Shown: in pieces, positions 26,708 to 36,032 of the stretch | How positions within the stretch are numbered: position 1 is the stretch's first letter | Layout of the letters: each line of letters opens with the position of its first letter | Assembly (NCBI RefSeq): GCF_001305295.1 | Contig: NZ_LJSI01000050.1 | Coordinates: forward strand, 62,001-126,000 | Direction of reading: 5' to 3' | Length of the DNA: 64,000 nt | DNA from: Neptunomonas antarctica | Lineage (GTDB): Bacteria; Pseudomonadota; Gammaproteobacteria; Pseudomonadales; Balneatricaceae | The notes under the pieces: generated by a model | Told to the model about the DNA's origin: nothing | What the model saw: only the letters and a program-made list of their open reading frames with translations | Database searches by the model: none | Translations under genes and position numbers: made by a program

Positions 26708-27456
26708 TGAGTGCGTACACGTTATCTGTTAGCCCTGATTTTTCTCCAGAGCATTTGTCGGGCTGGTTTATTTTTAATACCTGGCTGCAGCGTCAGCTTG
26801 AGACTTCGCTTCATCTTGAGCTTTATGATGATTTTGATTCACAGCGTCGTGATATCCAATTAGATAAAATTGATCTTATCTACGCTAACCCTTTTGATGC
26901 TGCAATGCTGGTACGTGAAAAAGGATTTAAAGCAGTGGTGCGGCCTAGTAATACTTCTGATGAAACGATTATTGCTGTACCTAAAGCCTCATTGTTCAAA
27001 AGTATTGATGATCTGACTGAAGGGACGATCATTGCTACGACCCATGATCCTGATGTGCATATGATGGGTATGATCATGATTGAGCCTGCTGATCTGGATA
27101 GTTCAAATGTTGTGATTGTCCCGGCGCACAGTTATGTCATTGTGGCTAAGCGCTTACTTAACGGGCAGGCTGATATTGGATTCTTTTTGAAAGAGGCTTT
27201 TTTAGATCTTTCTGATTTAATCCGTAGTCAAATGCGAGTGTTGGTTGAAAGCCAGATTGGTGTAATACACCATACCTTGTTGGCTGGGCCTGGCATTCAG
27301 CATCTTATTCCTACTATTTCGGAGCGCTTGCTGGCTATGCAAAATGAGCCAAAGGGAAGGGCGGTATTGGATAGTATGCAAATTTCAGGATGGATTCGTA
27401 TGAACCAAGAGGATACTGAGTTCATGATCGATTTGATTGATACCCTTATAGATTAA
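26707..27456 (+). CDS. Cytosolic PhnD-like periplasmic-binding-protein fold
   Basis: 249 residues resembling PhnD/phosphate-phosphonate type substrate-binding proteins: DFDSQRRDIQLDKIDLIYANPFDAAMLVREKGF, then LTEGTIIATTHDPDVHMMGM, and VPAHSYVIVAKRLLNGQADIGFFL. There is no signal peptide, lipobox or adjacent ABC permease, so it is presumably a cytosolic ligand sensor. It begins within the stop of the PAS gene (TGATG) and its 3' end overlaps the convergent diguanylate cyclase gene by 4 bp. Confidence 0.78.
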   Translation: MSAYTLSVSPDFSPEHLSGWFIFNTWLQRQLETSLHLELYDDFDSQRRDIQLDKIDLIYANPFDAAMLVREKGFKAVVRPSNTSDETIIAVPKASLFKSIDDLTEGTIIATTHDPDVHMMGMIMIEPADLDSSNVVIVPAHSYVIVAKRLLNGQADIGFFLKEAFLDLSDLIRSQMRVLVESQIGVIHHTLLAGPGIQHLIPTISERLLAMQNEPKGRAVLDSMQISGWIRMNQEDTEFMIDLIDTLID

Positions 27457-28484
27457 GGGGATCCGGCTGATAATACACTGGTAACAAGCGATTCTACTTT
27501 GTTCTTGCCTGTCTTTTTAGCAAGATAAAGTGCTTTATCCGCTCGCCTGATGAGCTCTTCTATTTTGCTGTCTTCGCTGCTGGACACGGTAATCCCAAAA
27601 CTAGCGGTGAGTGTGATTGGGTTTTGATCGTCATCACAAAGGAATATTTTTTCAACTAAATCTACTCTGATTCTATTCGCAACTACGCGCGAGCCGTCAA
27701 GCAAACTGCCTGGAAGAATAATTACAAACTCTTCTCCACCATAACGATAGGCAGTGTCACTATTGCGTAAGTTCTTTTTAATAATACATCCAAATTCTGC
27801 CAGAATTTGGTCTCCGAACAGGTGGCCATAGTTGTCATTCATCTGCTTGAAATTATCGAGATCAATAAGGCAAAGAGAAAAGTGTTGGTCGTAACGATGG
27901 GCTCGTTCAAGTTCAGTCATTAAACGTTCAGTAAAGTGTCTTTTGTTGTATAAGCCTGTCAGGTTATCAGTAATACTTAATTGTTTATAACGCTCTTCGC
28001 TTTCTTTGAGTGCAATTTGGCTTTGTTTTGTAACACTGATATTGAGCAGCGTTTCAATAGCTCCAATGACGTTACCATTTTCATCTTTGATACTGGCAGC
28101 GGTAAAAGAGAGCCATTCACCTTTTCCACCGATATCAGGGAAAAAATCTTCGGCTTCAAATGCATCTTCAATTAAGGGGGATTTTCTGTATTTGTTCTTA
28201 TAAAAGTGTGAAACAGCGTCATCTTTCCCGCCTTCAATAATCAAGTCGGCGAGCGTAGGTCGCTTAGATGCATAGAAAGCCATCCACTGATTTTGAGTGC
28301 CAATCATGTTGTTTTTATTGTGTGATGTTAGTTGTTCTAAAGCATGGTTCCAAAAGACAATGGTGTGATTTTGATCCAAAACGAAAGTTGGAAGTGTGAT
28401 TCTATTAAAAATAGTTTCCAGTAAATTGTCCTGTTGATGTAGCTTGCTTTTATAAGAAAAATCACTGCTGGAAGCCAATATCAT
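27453..28484 (-). CDS. PAS-GGDEF diguanylate cyclase
   Basis: 343-residue soluble protein. A PAS domain spans about 20-155 (LPTFVLDQNHTIVFWNHALEQ, GAIETLLNISVTKQ), then a GGDEF domain (LTGLYNKRHFTERL, LIDLDNFKQMNDNYGHLFGD, YRYGGEEFVIILPG). The active-site variant GGEEF is competent in known enzymes, and an RNSD inhibitory site lies five residues before it, so product feedback is expected. It makes c-di-GMP from two GTP. It faces the roadblock operon with a 4-bp overlap and shares a divergent promoter region with miaE. Confidence 0.92.
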   Translation of the reverse strand: MILASSSDFSYKSKLHQQDNLLETIFNRITLPTFVLDQNHTIVFWNHALEQLTSHNKNNMIGTQNQWMAFYASKRPTLADLIIEGGKDDAVSHFYKNKYRKSPLIEDAFEAEDFFPDIGGKGEWLSFTAASIKDENGNVIGAIETLLNISVTKQSQIALKESEERYKQLSITDNLTGLYNKRHFTERLMTELERAHRYDQHFSLCLIDLDNFKQMNDNYGHLFGDQILAEFGCIIKKNLRNSDTAYRYGGEEFVIILPGSLLDGSRVVANRIRVDLVEKIFLCDDDQNPITLTASFGITVSSSEDSKIEELIRRADKALYLAKKTGKNKVESLVTSVLSAGSP

Positions 28485-28606
28485 ATAATCCTGTTGTTGC
28501 CGATTAACCTTCGTTCATTTCAAGTTAAGTTTAGATGAAAGGCAGGAGGATGTAACAACTTTTTACAGCAGTGTATACTAACGGCCTAATTTATAAGGTG
28601 ATATCA

Positions 28607-29224
28607 ATGGACGCGCTTAACGAAATACATGATTTTTTGGCCTGTGAAACACCTTTGCTGTGGATAGAGCACGCGCTAAAAAATCAGGATGTACTTTTAA
28701 TCGATCATGCTCATTGTGAGAAAAAAGCAGCCTCTACCGCTATGACGCTTATGTTTCGTTATGTAGATCGGCCGGACCTCTTAAATAAAATGTCTCGGCT
28801 TGCGCGTGAAGAGCTTATTCATTTTGAGCAAGTATTGGAACTTCTGCAGGCCCGTGGAATTGATTATTGCCATATGTCATCTGCTGGTTATGCCGGCGGT
28901 ATGCGCAAACACGTTCGTAATCATGAGCCTGCCCGTTTGATTGATACTATGATTGTGGGGGCGTTTATTGAGGCTCGTTCATGCGAGCGCTTTGCAAAAT
29001 TAGCGCCTCATCTGGATGAGGTGTTGGCAAAGTTCTATCGCTCGCTGCTCAAATCTGAATGTCGCCATTATCAGGATTACTTAAGTTTAGCTGAGGCGTA
29101 TGCCGGTGAGTCTATAGCAGATAGGGTGGCGGTTTTTCGCGAAGCAGAGCGAGAATTGATTGAGTCAGAAGATGATTTATTCAGATTTCATAGCGGCGTT
29201 CCTACAGAGAACACGGCATTATAG
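28607..29224 (+). CDS. miaE: tRNA-(ms2io6A37) hydroxylase
   Basis: 205 residues from the ATG at 28607 (AAGGTG 6 nt upstream; the frame is open a further 12 codons). Ferritin-like diiron monooxygenase hydroxylating the isopentenyl group of ms2i6A37 in tRNA. Carboxylate/His ligands are visible: LIDHAHCEKKAAS, REELIHFEQVL, and KSECRHYQDYL late in the chain. Length fits MiaE of Pseudomonas type. Monocistronic as far as seen. Confidence 0.92.
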   Translation: MDALNEIHDFLACETPLLWIEHALKNQDVLLIDHAHCEKKAASTAMTLMFRYVDRPDLLNKMSRLAREELIHFEQVLELLQARGIDYCHMSSAGYAGGMRKHVRNHEPARLIDTMIVGAFIEARSCERFAKLAPHLDEVLAKFYRSLLKSECRHYQDYLSLAEAYAGESIADRVAVFREAERELIESEDDLFRFHSGVPTENTAL

Positions 29225-29273
29225 CTGAATAGGAAATCGGGTTGCATAACTGAGCGCTATAACGAATTGCATT

Positions 29274-29999
29274 TTAACCAATAGCTTCGTCAACGAGAGT
29301 CAGTCCGTTTTCATCGCAGGAGAGGTACCATAACGACGTATCCCAGTCGCCAAGTACAACCCGGGTGCCGTGAGTTGCATTTAACTGAGCGTAATGGATA
29401 GCGGGTCGGTGGGTATGTCCGTGAATCATTAACTCAACCTTAGACTCAGATAGCGCGGTAGCCACGGCTACAGCATTTACATCCATTATTTCATCTGTTT
29501 TTTCAGTTGCACGCTGCTGGCTTGTTGCTCTTAACTGTCGGGCAATAGCTAGACGTTCATTAATGGGTTTTGACAGAAACGCTTGTTGCCAGGCAGGGTT
29601 TCTGACCATGCTCCGAAAATCCTGATACTCTTTATCGTCTGTACAGAGTTGATCGCCATGCATTAATAGTGCAGGTCCGATAGGGAGATCAATTAACTGT
29701 TTTTCATCAAGCAAGGTTGCCCCGATTTTTTGCAGAAATGAATCGCCCACTAAAAAATCACGGTTACCATGCTGAAAATAGAGCATGCAGCCTTGGTCGC
29801 TTAATGTTTTAAGTGCAGCACAGATAGGTTCGAATTCTGGCACGGGAGCATCGTCGCCGATCCAGGCCTCAAAAATATCGCCCAGTAGATACAGGGCATT
29901 AGCTGAGCGGGCAGTATCCGTCAGGAAATGTAAAAACGCCCGGGTAATATCCGGGCGTTCAGCTTTCAGATGAAGATCTGAAATAAAAAGTACTTTCAT
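29274..29999 (-). CDS. lpxH: UDP-2,3-diacylglucosamine pyrophosphatase
   Basis: 241 residues, calcineurin-like metallophosphoesterase that hydrolyses UDP-2,3-diacylglucosamine to lipid X in lipid A synthesis. Metal motifs are intact: FISDLHL at the N-terminus, LLGDIFEAWIGDD, HGNRDFL, LLMHGDQLCTDD and the C-terminal MIHGHTHRP. Length equals the E. coli enzyme (240). It lies 12 nt after ppiB on the same strand, a common gammaproteobacterial pairing. Confidence 0.95.
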   Translation of the reverse strand: MKVLFISDLHLKAERPDITRAFLHFLTDTARSANALYLLGDIFEAWIGDDAPVPEFEPICAALKTLSDQGCMLYFQHGNRDFLVGDSFLQKIGATLLDEKQLIDLPIGPALLMHGDQLCTDDKEYQDFRSMVRNPAWQQAFLSKPINERLAIARQLRATSQQRATEKTDEIMDVNAVAVATALSESKVELMIHGHTHRPAIHYAQLNATHGTRVVLGDWDTSLWYLSCDENGLTLVDEAIG

Positions 30000-30011
30000 A
30001 GGAGTATGAGG

Positions 30012-30509
30012 TTACTCTTCTGTGATTTCAGCTGATTCAATAATGACATCTTCAGCAGGTACGTCCTGATGGCCAGCGGTCATTGTTGTTTTAACGTTTT
30101 TAATTTTCTCTACAACATCTAATCCGTCAACGACTTTAGCAAAAACGGCATAGCCCCAGCCTTCAGTGGTTTTTGCGGTGTGATCAAGAAAAGTATTATC
30201 CGAAACGTTAATAAAAAACTGTGCTGATGCTGAATGTGGATCCATAGTACGTGCCATAGCGAGTGTGCCCGCTTGATTAGACAAACCGTTATCCCCTTCA
30301 TTATCGATCGTTTCACGGGTTTCTTTTGATACCATTCCAGGTGCAAAGCCGCCACCCTGAATCATGAAGTTATCAATTACACGATGGAAAATAACGCCAT
30401 CATAGAAACCATCGCGAACGTACTGCTCAAAGTTAGCGGCTGTAGCAGGCGCTTTGTCGTGGTTGAGCTCTATAGTGATGTCGCCGTGGTTCGTATGGAG
30501 AATGATCAT
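30012..30509 (-). CDS. ppiB: Cytosolic peptidyl-prolyl cis-trans isomerase B (cyclophilin)
   Basis: 165 residues with the cyclophilin core: [30 protein letters not shown], and [17 protein letters not shown]. There is no signal peptide, so the cytosolic PpiB rather than periplasmic PpiA. Upstream of lpxH in the same transcript; divergent from glnS. Confidence 0.95.
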   Translation of the reverse strand: MIILHTNHGDITIELNHDKAPATAANFEQYVRDGFYDGVIFHRVIDNFMIQGGGFAPGMVSKETRETIDNEGDNGLSNQAGTLAMARTMDPHSASAQFFINVSDNTFLDHTAKTTEGWGYAVFAKVVDGLDVVEKIKNVKTTMTAGHQDVPAEDVIIESAEITEE

Positions 30510-30707
30510 TAATGGTTCCTTTTTGTCTTGGCAGTCATTTTCACACTATTATACGCAAGTCTTAACTCTCTGTACGGACTAAACAGTAAAATCTTTGATG
30601 GAATTTCAGCTTGATCACTGTGTGCAGTAAACCGCTAAGTGTTTATAATACACATTCATAGGGGCCTCATCAGGTCCGGCCAACAGCTTCGGATATATAC
30701 TGATAAC

Positions 30708-32405
30708 ATGTCTAAAAACGAATCGAACCAGAAGCCAACGAATTTTATCCATCAGATCATCGAAGATGATATTCAGAATAACGTGCACGGTGGGGATGTT
30801 GTTATGCGCTTCCCGCCAGAGCCAAATGGTTATCTCCATATCGGGCATGCAAAGGCTATATGCTTGAATTTTGGCACTGCTGAAAAATATAAGGGTATTT
30901 GTCATTTACGCTTTGATGACACCAACCCTGAAAAAGAGAGTCAGGAATATATAGATTCGATTATCAGCGATATCAATTGGCTGGGTTATCAATGGACAGG
31001 CGAAATTCGCTATACTTCCTCTTATTTTGATCAACTTTATAGCTGGGCAAAACACCTGATTAGTGAAGGTCATGCTTATGTGTGTGATTTGAGTGCTGAA
31101 ACGGCACGTGAATATCGGGGGGGATTCAATCAGCCCGGTACCGATAGCCCTTTTCGTAACCGTAGCGTTGAAGAGAACCTGTCGCTATTCGAACGTATGA
31201 AAAACGGTGAATTCAAGGAAGGCGCGTGCTCCCTGCGAGCAAAAATCGACATGAACGCGGCTAATATGAATTTGCGTGATCCGATGCTGTATCGCATTTT
31301 ACATACAAGTCATCATCAGACAGGCGATAAATGGTGTATTTATCCGAACTATGACTTCGCTCATGGTCAGTCGGATTCGATTGAAGGTGTCACGCATTCT
31401 TTATGTACGCTGGAATTTGAAGATCATCGACCACTGTACGACTGGTTTATCGAGAACTTGCCGGTTCCATCAAAACCTAAGCAGTATGAGTTCTCCCGTC
31501 TTGAGCTTAATTACACGATCACCAGTAAGCGTAAACTCAAGCAGTTAGTCGATGATCAGGTCGTGACTGGCTGGAATGATCCTCGTTTACCTACCATTTC
31601 AGGCTTGCGTCGCCGGGGTTATACCGCTGCTTCGCTGCGCCATTTTTGTGACATGATAGGAGTGACACGTTCTAATGGTATTGTTGATATGGGCATGTTG
31701 GAAGCGGCTATCCGTGATGACTTAGACTCAACAGTACCACGTGCGATGTGTGTAACACGTCCACTTAAAGTCACATTGACCAATATGGAAGCAGGTGTAG
31801 AAGAGTGGTTTGAGTTGCCTGCGCACCCTAAAGATGAATCGATGGGTACTCGCCGTGTAGGCCTGACGCGTAATTTGTTGATCGAGCAAGAAGACTTTGT
31901 GGAAGTAAAGCCGCCGGCTAAAAACAAGCACGAGAAGTGGAAGCGGCTTGCGCTGGGTGATGCTGTTCGTTTGCGTGGTGCTTACGTGATTACGTGTAAT
32001 GAAGTTATTAAGGATGCAACGGGTGAAATCATCGAATTGCTTTGCACCTATGACCCTGCAACGAAAGGTTCTAACCCTGAAGGCTATAAGCCTAATGGTG
32101 TGATTCATTGGGTTTCTGAAGAGTTATCGCTGCCATGCGAAGTACGACTGTATGATCGCCTGTTCACGGAAGCAAATCCGGATGGTGATAAAGAACGTAA
32201 CTTCATGGATTGTCTGAACCCAGACTCTCTTGTGGTATTACCCGATGCGCGTGTAGAGGTAGGTTTGAAAGATGCGCCTGCGGAAACCCGCTATCAATTT
32301 GAGCGTACCGGTTATTTCTGCATAGATAAAGACAGTAATGCAGATAAACTCGTGATTAATCGCACAGTAACGCTGCGCGATTCTTGGGCTAAAGCAAAAA
32401 ATTAA
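30708..32405 (+). CDS. glnS: Glutaminyl-tRNA synthetase
   Basis: 565 residues from the ATG at 30708 (MSKNESNQKPTNF...), the position matching other GlnRS; the longer frame to 30639 adds 23 unrelated residues. Class I synthetase: PPEPNGYLHIGHAKAICLNF with the HIGH motif, FDDTNPEKE, and the KMSKS-equivalent TSKRKL. The C-terminal anticodon-binding beta-barrels are complete (YFCIDKDS near the end). Cytosolic, essential. Confidence 0.96.
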   Translation: MSKNESNQKPTNFIHQIIEDDIQNNVHGGDVVMRFPPEPNGYLHIGHAKAICLNFGTAEKYKGICHLRFDDTNPEKESQEYIDSIISDINWLGYQWTGEIRYTSSYFDQLYSWAKHLISEGHAYVCDLSAETAREYRGGFNQPGTDSPFRNRSVEENLSLFERMKNGEFKEGACSLRAKIDMNAANMNLRDPMLYRILHTSHHQTGDKWCIYPNYDFAHGQSDSIEGVTHSLCTLEFEDHRPLYDWFIENLPVPSKPKQYEFSRLELNYTITSKRKLKQLVDDQVVTGWNDPRLPTISGLRRRGYTAASLRHFCDMIGVTRSNGIVDMGMLEAAIRDDLDSTVPRAMCVTRPLKVTLTNMEAGVEEWFELPAHPKDESMGTRRVGLTRNLLIEQEDFVEVKPPAKNKHEKWKRLALGDAVRLRGAYVITCNEVIKDATGEIIELLCTYDPATKGSNPEGYKPNGVIHWVSEELSLPCEVRLYDRLFTEANPDGDKERNFMDCLNPDSLVVLPDARVEVGLKDAPAETRYQFERTGYFCIDKDSNADKLVINRTVTLRDSWAKAKN

Positions 32406-32497
32406 GCAAGCCCTTATATGTTCAGGGTTTGATGCCTATATTTTAAGTGATTGATAGTTAATCTTAATAAGTTAGGGGGTGGGATGCCGCTCCCTCT

Positions 32498-34054
32498 TTA
32501 TAGAACGGCGGTACGGTTTTTACCTGCATGCTTGGCAATGTATAAGGCATCGTCTGCACGTCCGATAAATTCTTCGTTTGTCTCGTCTTTTCTGTACTGT
32601 GTTACACCTAAGCTGCATGAGATTTGCTGATCAACACAAAATTGCGTATTAAAGACCGTTTCACACAGTTTAGTAGCTATTTCTTCGGCCGTTAACACGC
32701 TTGTTTCAGGTAAAATTATGACAAACTCCTCACCACCCCAACGACCAATAATGTCGGTACGACGAGTGTGTTCAGTTAGTAATTTAGCGAACTCCTTGAG
32801 TAACAAATCACCCATATTATGTCCAAATATGTCGTTAACGTTCTTGAAATTATCAATATCGATGAAAATACATGACAGTTTCCATTGATAGCGTGCAGAC
32901 AAGTTAATATATTCGGATAGACTATCAATAAGTTTGTGGCGATTAAAAAGCTTAGTCAGCTGGTCATGTTCTGCAATCACAACCAATTGAAGATTACGTT
33001 TAGACTCCATTATATTTCTATACAGAAGATATCCAATAACAAACATCACAAAAGCAGCCAGTTGCCACAATAGATCGTGATTAGGTTTGCTCTCGGCGGA
33101 CGAATTACCTGAATAGATGAAATCTGAGATTTCATACTGATTATTCAGATGCCCACTGATTAGGTAAACGCTAGCCATTGCCTCAAGGCGTCCCTGATTT
33201 ATGCTACCAAATGGGATGCCACCAATCAGGGATAGTTTCTTTAATGCTTCACCCTCATAAATAAGAGCGTCCAGTGTACGGTTCTGGGTGTTGTACTTTT
33301 CAAAAATTATTTTTGCGGTTTCCTCGATATGATCAAATGCATAGATCCAGCCTTTAACAGAAGCTTCAAAGAATTTTTTCGTTAATTCTGGATTTTCGGT
33401 GCTCATTTGTTTATGGGTAAACAAAATGTCACTGTACATATTGAAGCCATAATCTTCTGGATGAATAATAGAATAAGGTTGGTTTAAGTATGACATTTGA
33501 AACGGTTCATTCGACACGTACGCACCCATCACATCGGTGTTGCCATTAATAAGGTCCAGAATATTAAATGTATGGTCTTGATGAATATAATCGTCTTTGA
33601 AAACGCCAGCCTTGATCAGCATGGCCTGAATTTCGGCAACATCCACAGCATCATTCGTCAGCATCATCCGCTTACCTTTGAGTTCGGCGGGGCTTCTGAT
33701 ATCACCACGGGTCAGTAACATCAGAGGGGATTTCTGAAAGGCGGCATAGAGGGCTATTATCGGTGCGCCGTTGCCTTTATTCGCCAGAATGGAGGAGCGG
33801 CCAACAGCAAAGTCTGCTTCTTTATCCAAAATGGTTTTAACGACATTTATACCCTTTTGATATTCACGTATGTCCACGTTTAATTTTTCGGTGTCATAAA
33901 ATCCTTTTTCTTTTGCAATATAGTATCCTGCAAACTGAAATTGATGCTTCCAGAGGAGCTGCAACGATACCTGTTCATGGTCATCCGCTGCGTGGCTGTT
34001 CAGCGTTAATGACACTATAAAAAATGATATAAAACAAAGAATTATATGCTTCAC
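32498..34054 (-). CDS. NMT1/THI5-like periplasmic sensor diguanylate cyclase
   Basis: 518 residues. Signal peptide (IILCFISFFIVSLTLNSHAA), then a periplasmic NMT1/THI5-like binding domain to about 330 (LLWKHQFQFAGYYIAKEKGFY, ADFAVGRSSILANKGNG, MGAYVSNEPFQM), one transmembrane helix (LLWQLAAFVMFVIGYLLYR), and a cytosolic GGDEF domain ending in GRWGGEEFVIILPE with an RRTD inhibitory site five residues before. Relatives of the binding domain recognise pyrimidine precursors of thiamine and similar small molecules; the ligand here is unknown. Output: c-di-GMP synthesis in response to an external solute. Confidence 0.88.
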   Translation of the reverse strand: MKHIILCFISFFIVSLTLNSHAADDHEQVSLQLLWKHQFQFAGYYIAKEKGFYDTEKLNVDIREYQKGINVVKTILDKEADFAVGRSSILANKGNGAPIIALYAAFQKSPLMLLTRGDIRSPAELKGKRMMLTNDAVDVAEIQAMLIKAGVFKDDYIHQDHTFNILDLINGNTDVMGAYVSNEPFQMSYLNQPYSIIHPEDYGFNMYSDILFTHKQMSTENPELTKKFFEASVKGWIYAFDHIEETAKIIFEKYNTQNRTLDALIYEGEALKKLSLIGGIPFGSINQGRLEAMASVYLISGHLNNQYEISDFIYSGNSSAESKPNHDLLWQLAAFVMFVIGYLLYRNIMESKRNLQLVVIAEHDQLTKLFNRHKLIDSLSEYINLSARYQWKLSCIFIDIDNFKNVNDIFGHNMGDLLLKEFAKLLTEHTRRTDIIGRWGGEEFVIILPETSVLTAEEIATKLCETVFNTQFCVDQQISCSLGVTQYRKDETNEEFIGRADDALYIAKHAGKNRTAVL

Positions 34055-34291
34055 AAAGATTCCTTATTCATCTTTCTGACTGTAATCGATCGGCGTCAGC
34101 GACTTAAATTCATGTGAATTATTAACTTGAGCGATCACTCAATTACTACCACTTATATTAAACTAAATATAGATAATATTTAACTATTACGCCCCGATGA
34201 GGTCAGAAATCTGATATCTATACACTATCTGTTTTAGACCGAACGTGGTGACAGAGAAAATAGTAGTATCCATGTTATGCAGGATAATAGA

Positions 34292-34501
34292 ATGAAAAAG
34301 ATACGAGTTAAAAGCTGTACAGGTGATCTGAGCAGTAGCCATGCCCGACATACAAATGTCGGTAATATAGTCGCTAAACATGCACGAAAATTTAACAAGA
34401 CTGCGGTGTTTATTAATCGTAAGAAGGCACTCAAAAAAGGAGCTCTTAAGCATAAGGGCCATAGCACAGGTCAGAGACCTGTTTTAATTGCCTTATTCTA
34501 G
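34292..34501 (+). CDS. Small basic protein (DUF7230-like)
   Basis: 69 residues from the ATG at 34292, with AGGA 7 nt upstream (an in-frame ATG lies 5 codons earlier). Very basic: NIVAKHARKFNKTAVFINRK followed by KKALKKGALKHKG. The pattern VAKHARKFN..AVF.DRKKA.KKG..KHKG resembles short uncharacterised gammaproteobacterial proteins; I am not certain of the family. The last codons are built into a terminator hairpin. Confidence 0.6.
   Translation: MKKIRVKSCTGDLSSSHARHTNVGNIVAKHARKFNKTAVFINRKKALKKGALKHKGHSTGQRPVLIALF
34467..34486 (+). terminator. Terminator embedded in the end of the small basic gene
   Basis: CAGGTC-aga-GACCTG followed by TTTTAATT. The hairpin lies inside the last ten codons, so the coding region runs through it. 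Just outside it, CTGTTTTAATTGC (34479-34491) and GCAATTAAAACAG (34522-34534) form a perfect 13-bp inverted repeat that could end both convergent transcripts. Confidence 0.6.
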
Positions 34502-34548
34502 AACGTAGAGTTTAAGAGTAAGCAATTAAAACAGCCCTCTGGTGTATT

Positions 34549-35814
34549 TCATGACAGGCCAGCATTCTCCCAATGCTTAAGGAGGACTTTCTGAGCGCCC
34601 TGTAAGTCTATTGCAGATAGGCGCTGATCATTTTGAACAATCACTAAGCCCAGATTCGATAGCTTATCGAGTGCATCATCAATTTCGAAGTCAATTGTAC
34701 AATTCCATTTTTCGGAAAACCAAGACTCTATTGATCTGTCAAGTTCTCGTCTGCTCATTGAATCTGTTGAGTTAAGAAGGAAGTAATACGCAAGGATGGC
34801 TTCTTTGCTCTCTTCTTCTTCTGCGTCATCGACTAGTCGATGAAATACACCGGCATTATTATCAAGATTTTTGAAATAAAGATGTTGTGTCAACGTTTGA
34901 ACAAATTGAAGTTTTCTGTTTTTAAAATTACTGAATTGTTTCCATAGATAGCTGCCAACAGCACCAAATCCTGCAAGTAATATAATGAGGGCTGCTTTAT
35001 CCAGCTCAACAGGTTGGCTTTTCAGGCCCAGCCAAAAACCGAATAACGACGCAAGCAAGAGTAAGGATCCACCTAGTTTTGTGGTTAAAACAATGCCGCC
35101 GCTAATAACAGCAGGAACGCCAATCAATAGTTTATCAATCAGACGCATTTTTATTTCGGTATTGGGGAAAAGCATTTCCAAATCGTCTTTAGGAACGTTT
35201 TTAAAAAGTTTGAGAATGACTCCCCCAGGCTGAAGATTTAATGCCTGTTGCCGTTTGAAAGCAATTTGTTCATTAAAACGAAGAAAAATCACGACACGTT
35301 CGTAGTTGATGAAGCGTATTTTACGCTGATGTAGGCCCCAGAAGTTAGATACTGTTGCATCTCGTTGTTGCTCTCCTCTGGCAAATAGCAGCACCTCAGA
35401 AAAGTCGCTGAAGTCGACGTCTAAGCGCACCTTAAGAAGGGAGTTATGGCGTAACGATTGATGCAGAATCTGTTCTTCGATTTTTTCATAGTTGGCTTTT
35501 TCAAGCAGTGTTTTCAGCTGTTCTGAAAAGGCCGGATCATCATGATGCATTGTAGATGGCAGGTCTACTTTGAGAGTATCAGCGTCCGGATTTATAGTGG
35601 CAAAACTATCCTTTAAGGCATCAGTTCTTATTTGAAAAGAACAATGAAATAGCTTCTGAATCAAGCTCGTTACTTGGCGAAACTGCTGACGTTGTTGTTG
35701 ATCAAGAGCGCCGCTAGACAAGCACATCTCAATAACATCAGTTTTACGAAAGGGAATAAATCGGACGGGGACCACAGTGAGTTTTTGCATAAGTAATAAA
35801 CGGATCGAGTTCAC
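34549..35814 (-). CDS. DUF3754 (TMEM143-like) membrane protein
   Basis: 421 residues (an in-frame ATG at codon 9 is an alternative start). The central block VDFSDFSEVLLFARGEQQRDA matches the DUF3754/TMEM143 family signature with its DF-E-LL--RG pattern. Two hydrophobic segments follow (about 240-265, GVPAVISGGIVLTTKLGGSLLLLASLFG, and about 280-300, AALIILLAGFGAVGSYLW), then a cytosolic C-terminal part with a winged-helix-like end (ILAYYFLLNSTDSMSRRELD). The function of this family is unknown in bacteria; the eukaryotic relative is mitochondrial. Confidence 0.75.
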   Translation of the reverse strand: MNSIRLLLMQKLTVVPVRFIPFRKTDVIEMCLSSGALDQQQRQQFRQVTSLIQKLFHCSFQIRTDALKDSFATINPDADTLKVDLPSTMHHDDPAFSEQLKTLLEKANYEKIEEQILHQSLRHNSLLKVRLDVDFSDFSEVLLFARGEQQRDATVSNFWGLHQRKIRFINYERVVIFLRFNEQIAFKRQQALNLQPGGVILKLFKNVPKDDLEMLFPNTEIKMRLIDKLLIGVPAVISGGIVLTTKLGGSLLLLASLFGFWLGLKSQPVELDKAALIILLAGFGAVGSYLWKQFSNFKNRKLQFVQTLTQHLYFKNLDNNAGVFHRLVDDAEEEESKEAILAYYFLLNSTDSMSRRELDRSIESWFSEKWNCTIDFEIDDALDKLSNLGLVIVQNDQRLSAIDLQGAQKVLLKHWENAGLS

Positions 35815-36032
35815 AAAAAAAACGTAATTCTAGCATCTGCAAAAATAAAGAATATGTTTAAGATACTCAAAAGCCAATTAACTAAGGAAATATACGCCTT
35901 CTTTGTAGTCTATAAACAGAATTATGAGACTTCGTAAATAGCTATGATGCGGATCAACTCCACTTTTAGCATTTAGGTAGATAATTAATACGATATGTTA
36001 CGAATTGCCAGCTAATTCAGGAGATGGATCTA

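Noticed and set aside
26707-27456. Phosphonate ABC transporter binding protein
   Set aside because: No signal peptide or lipobox and no permease or ATPase genes in the operon; a cytosolic sensor role is more consistent.
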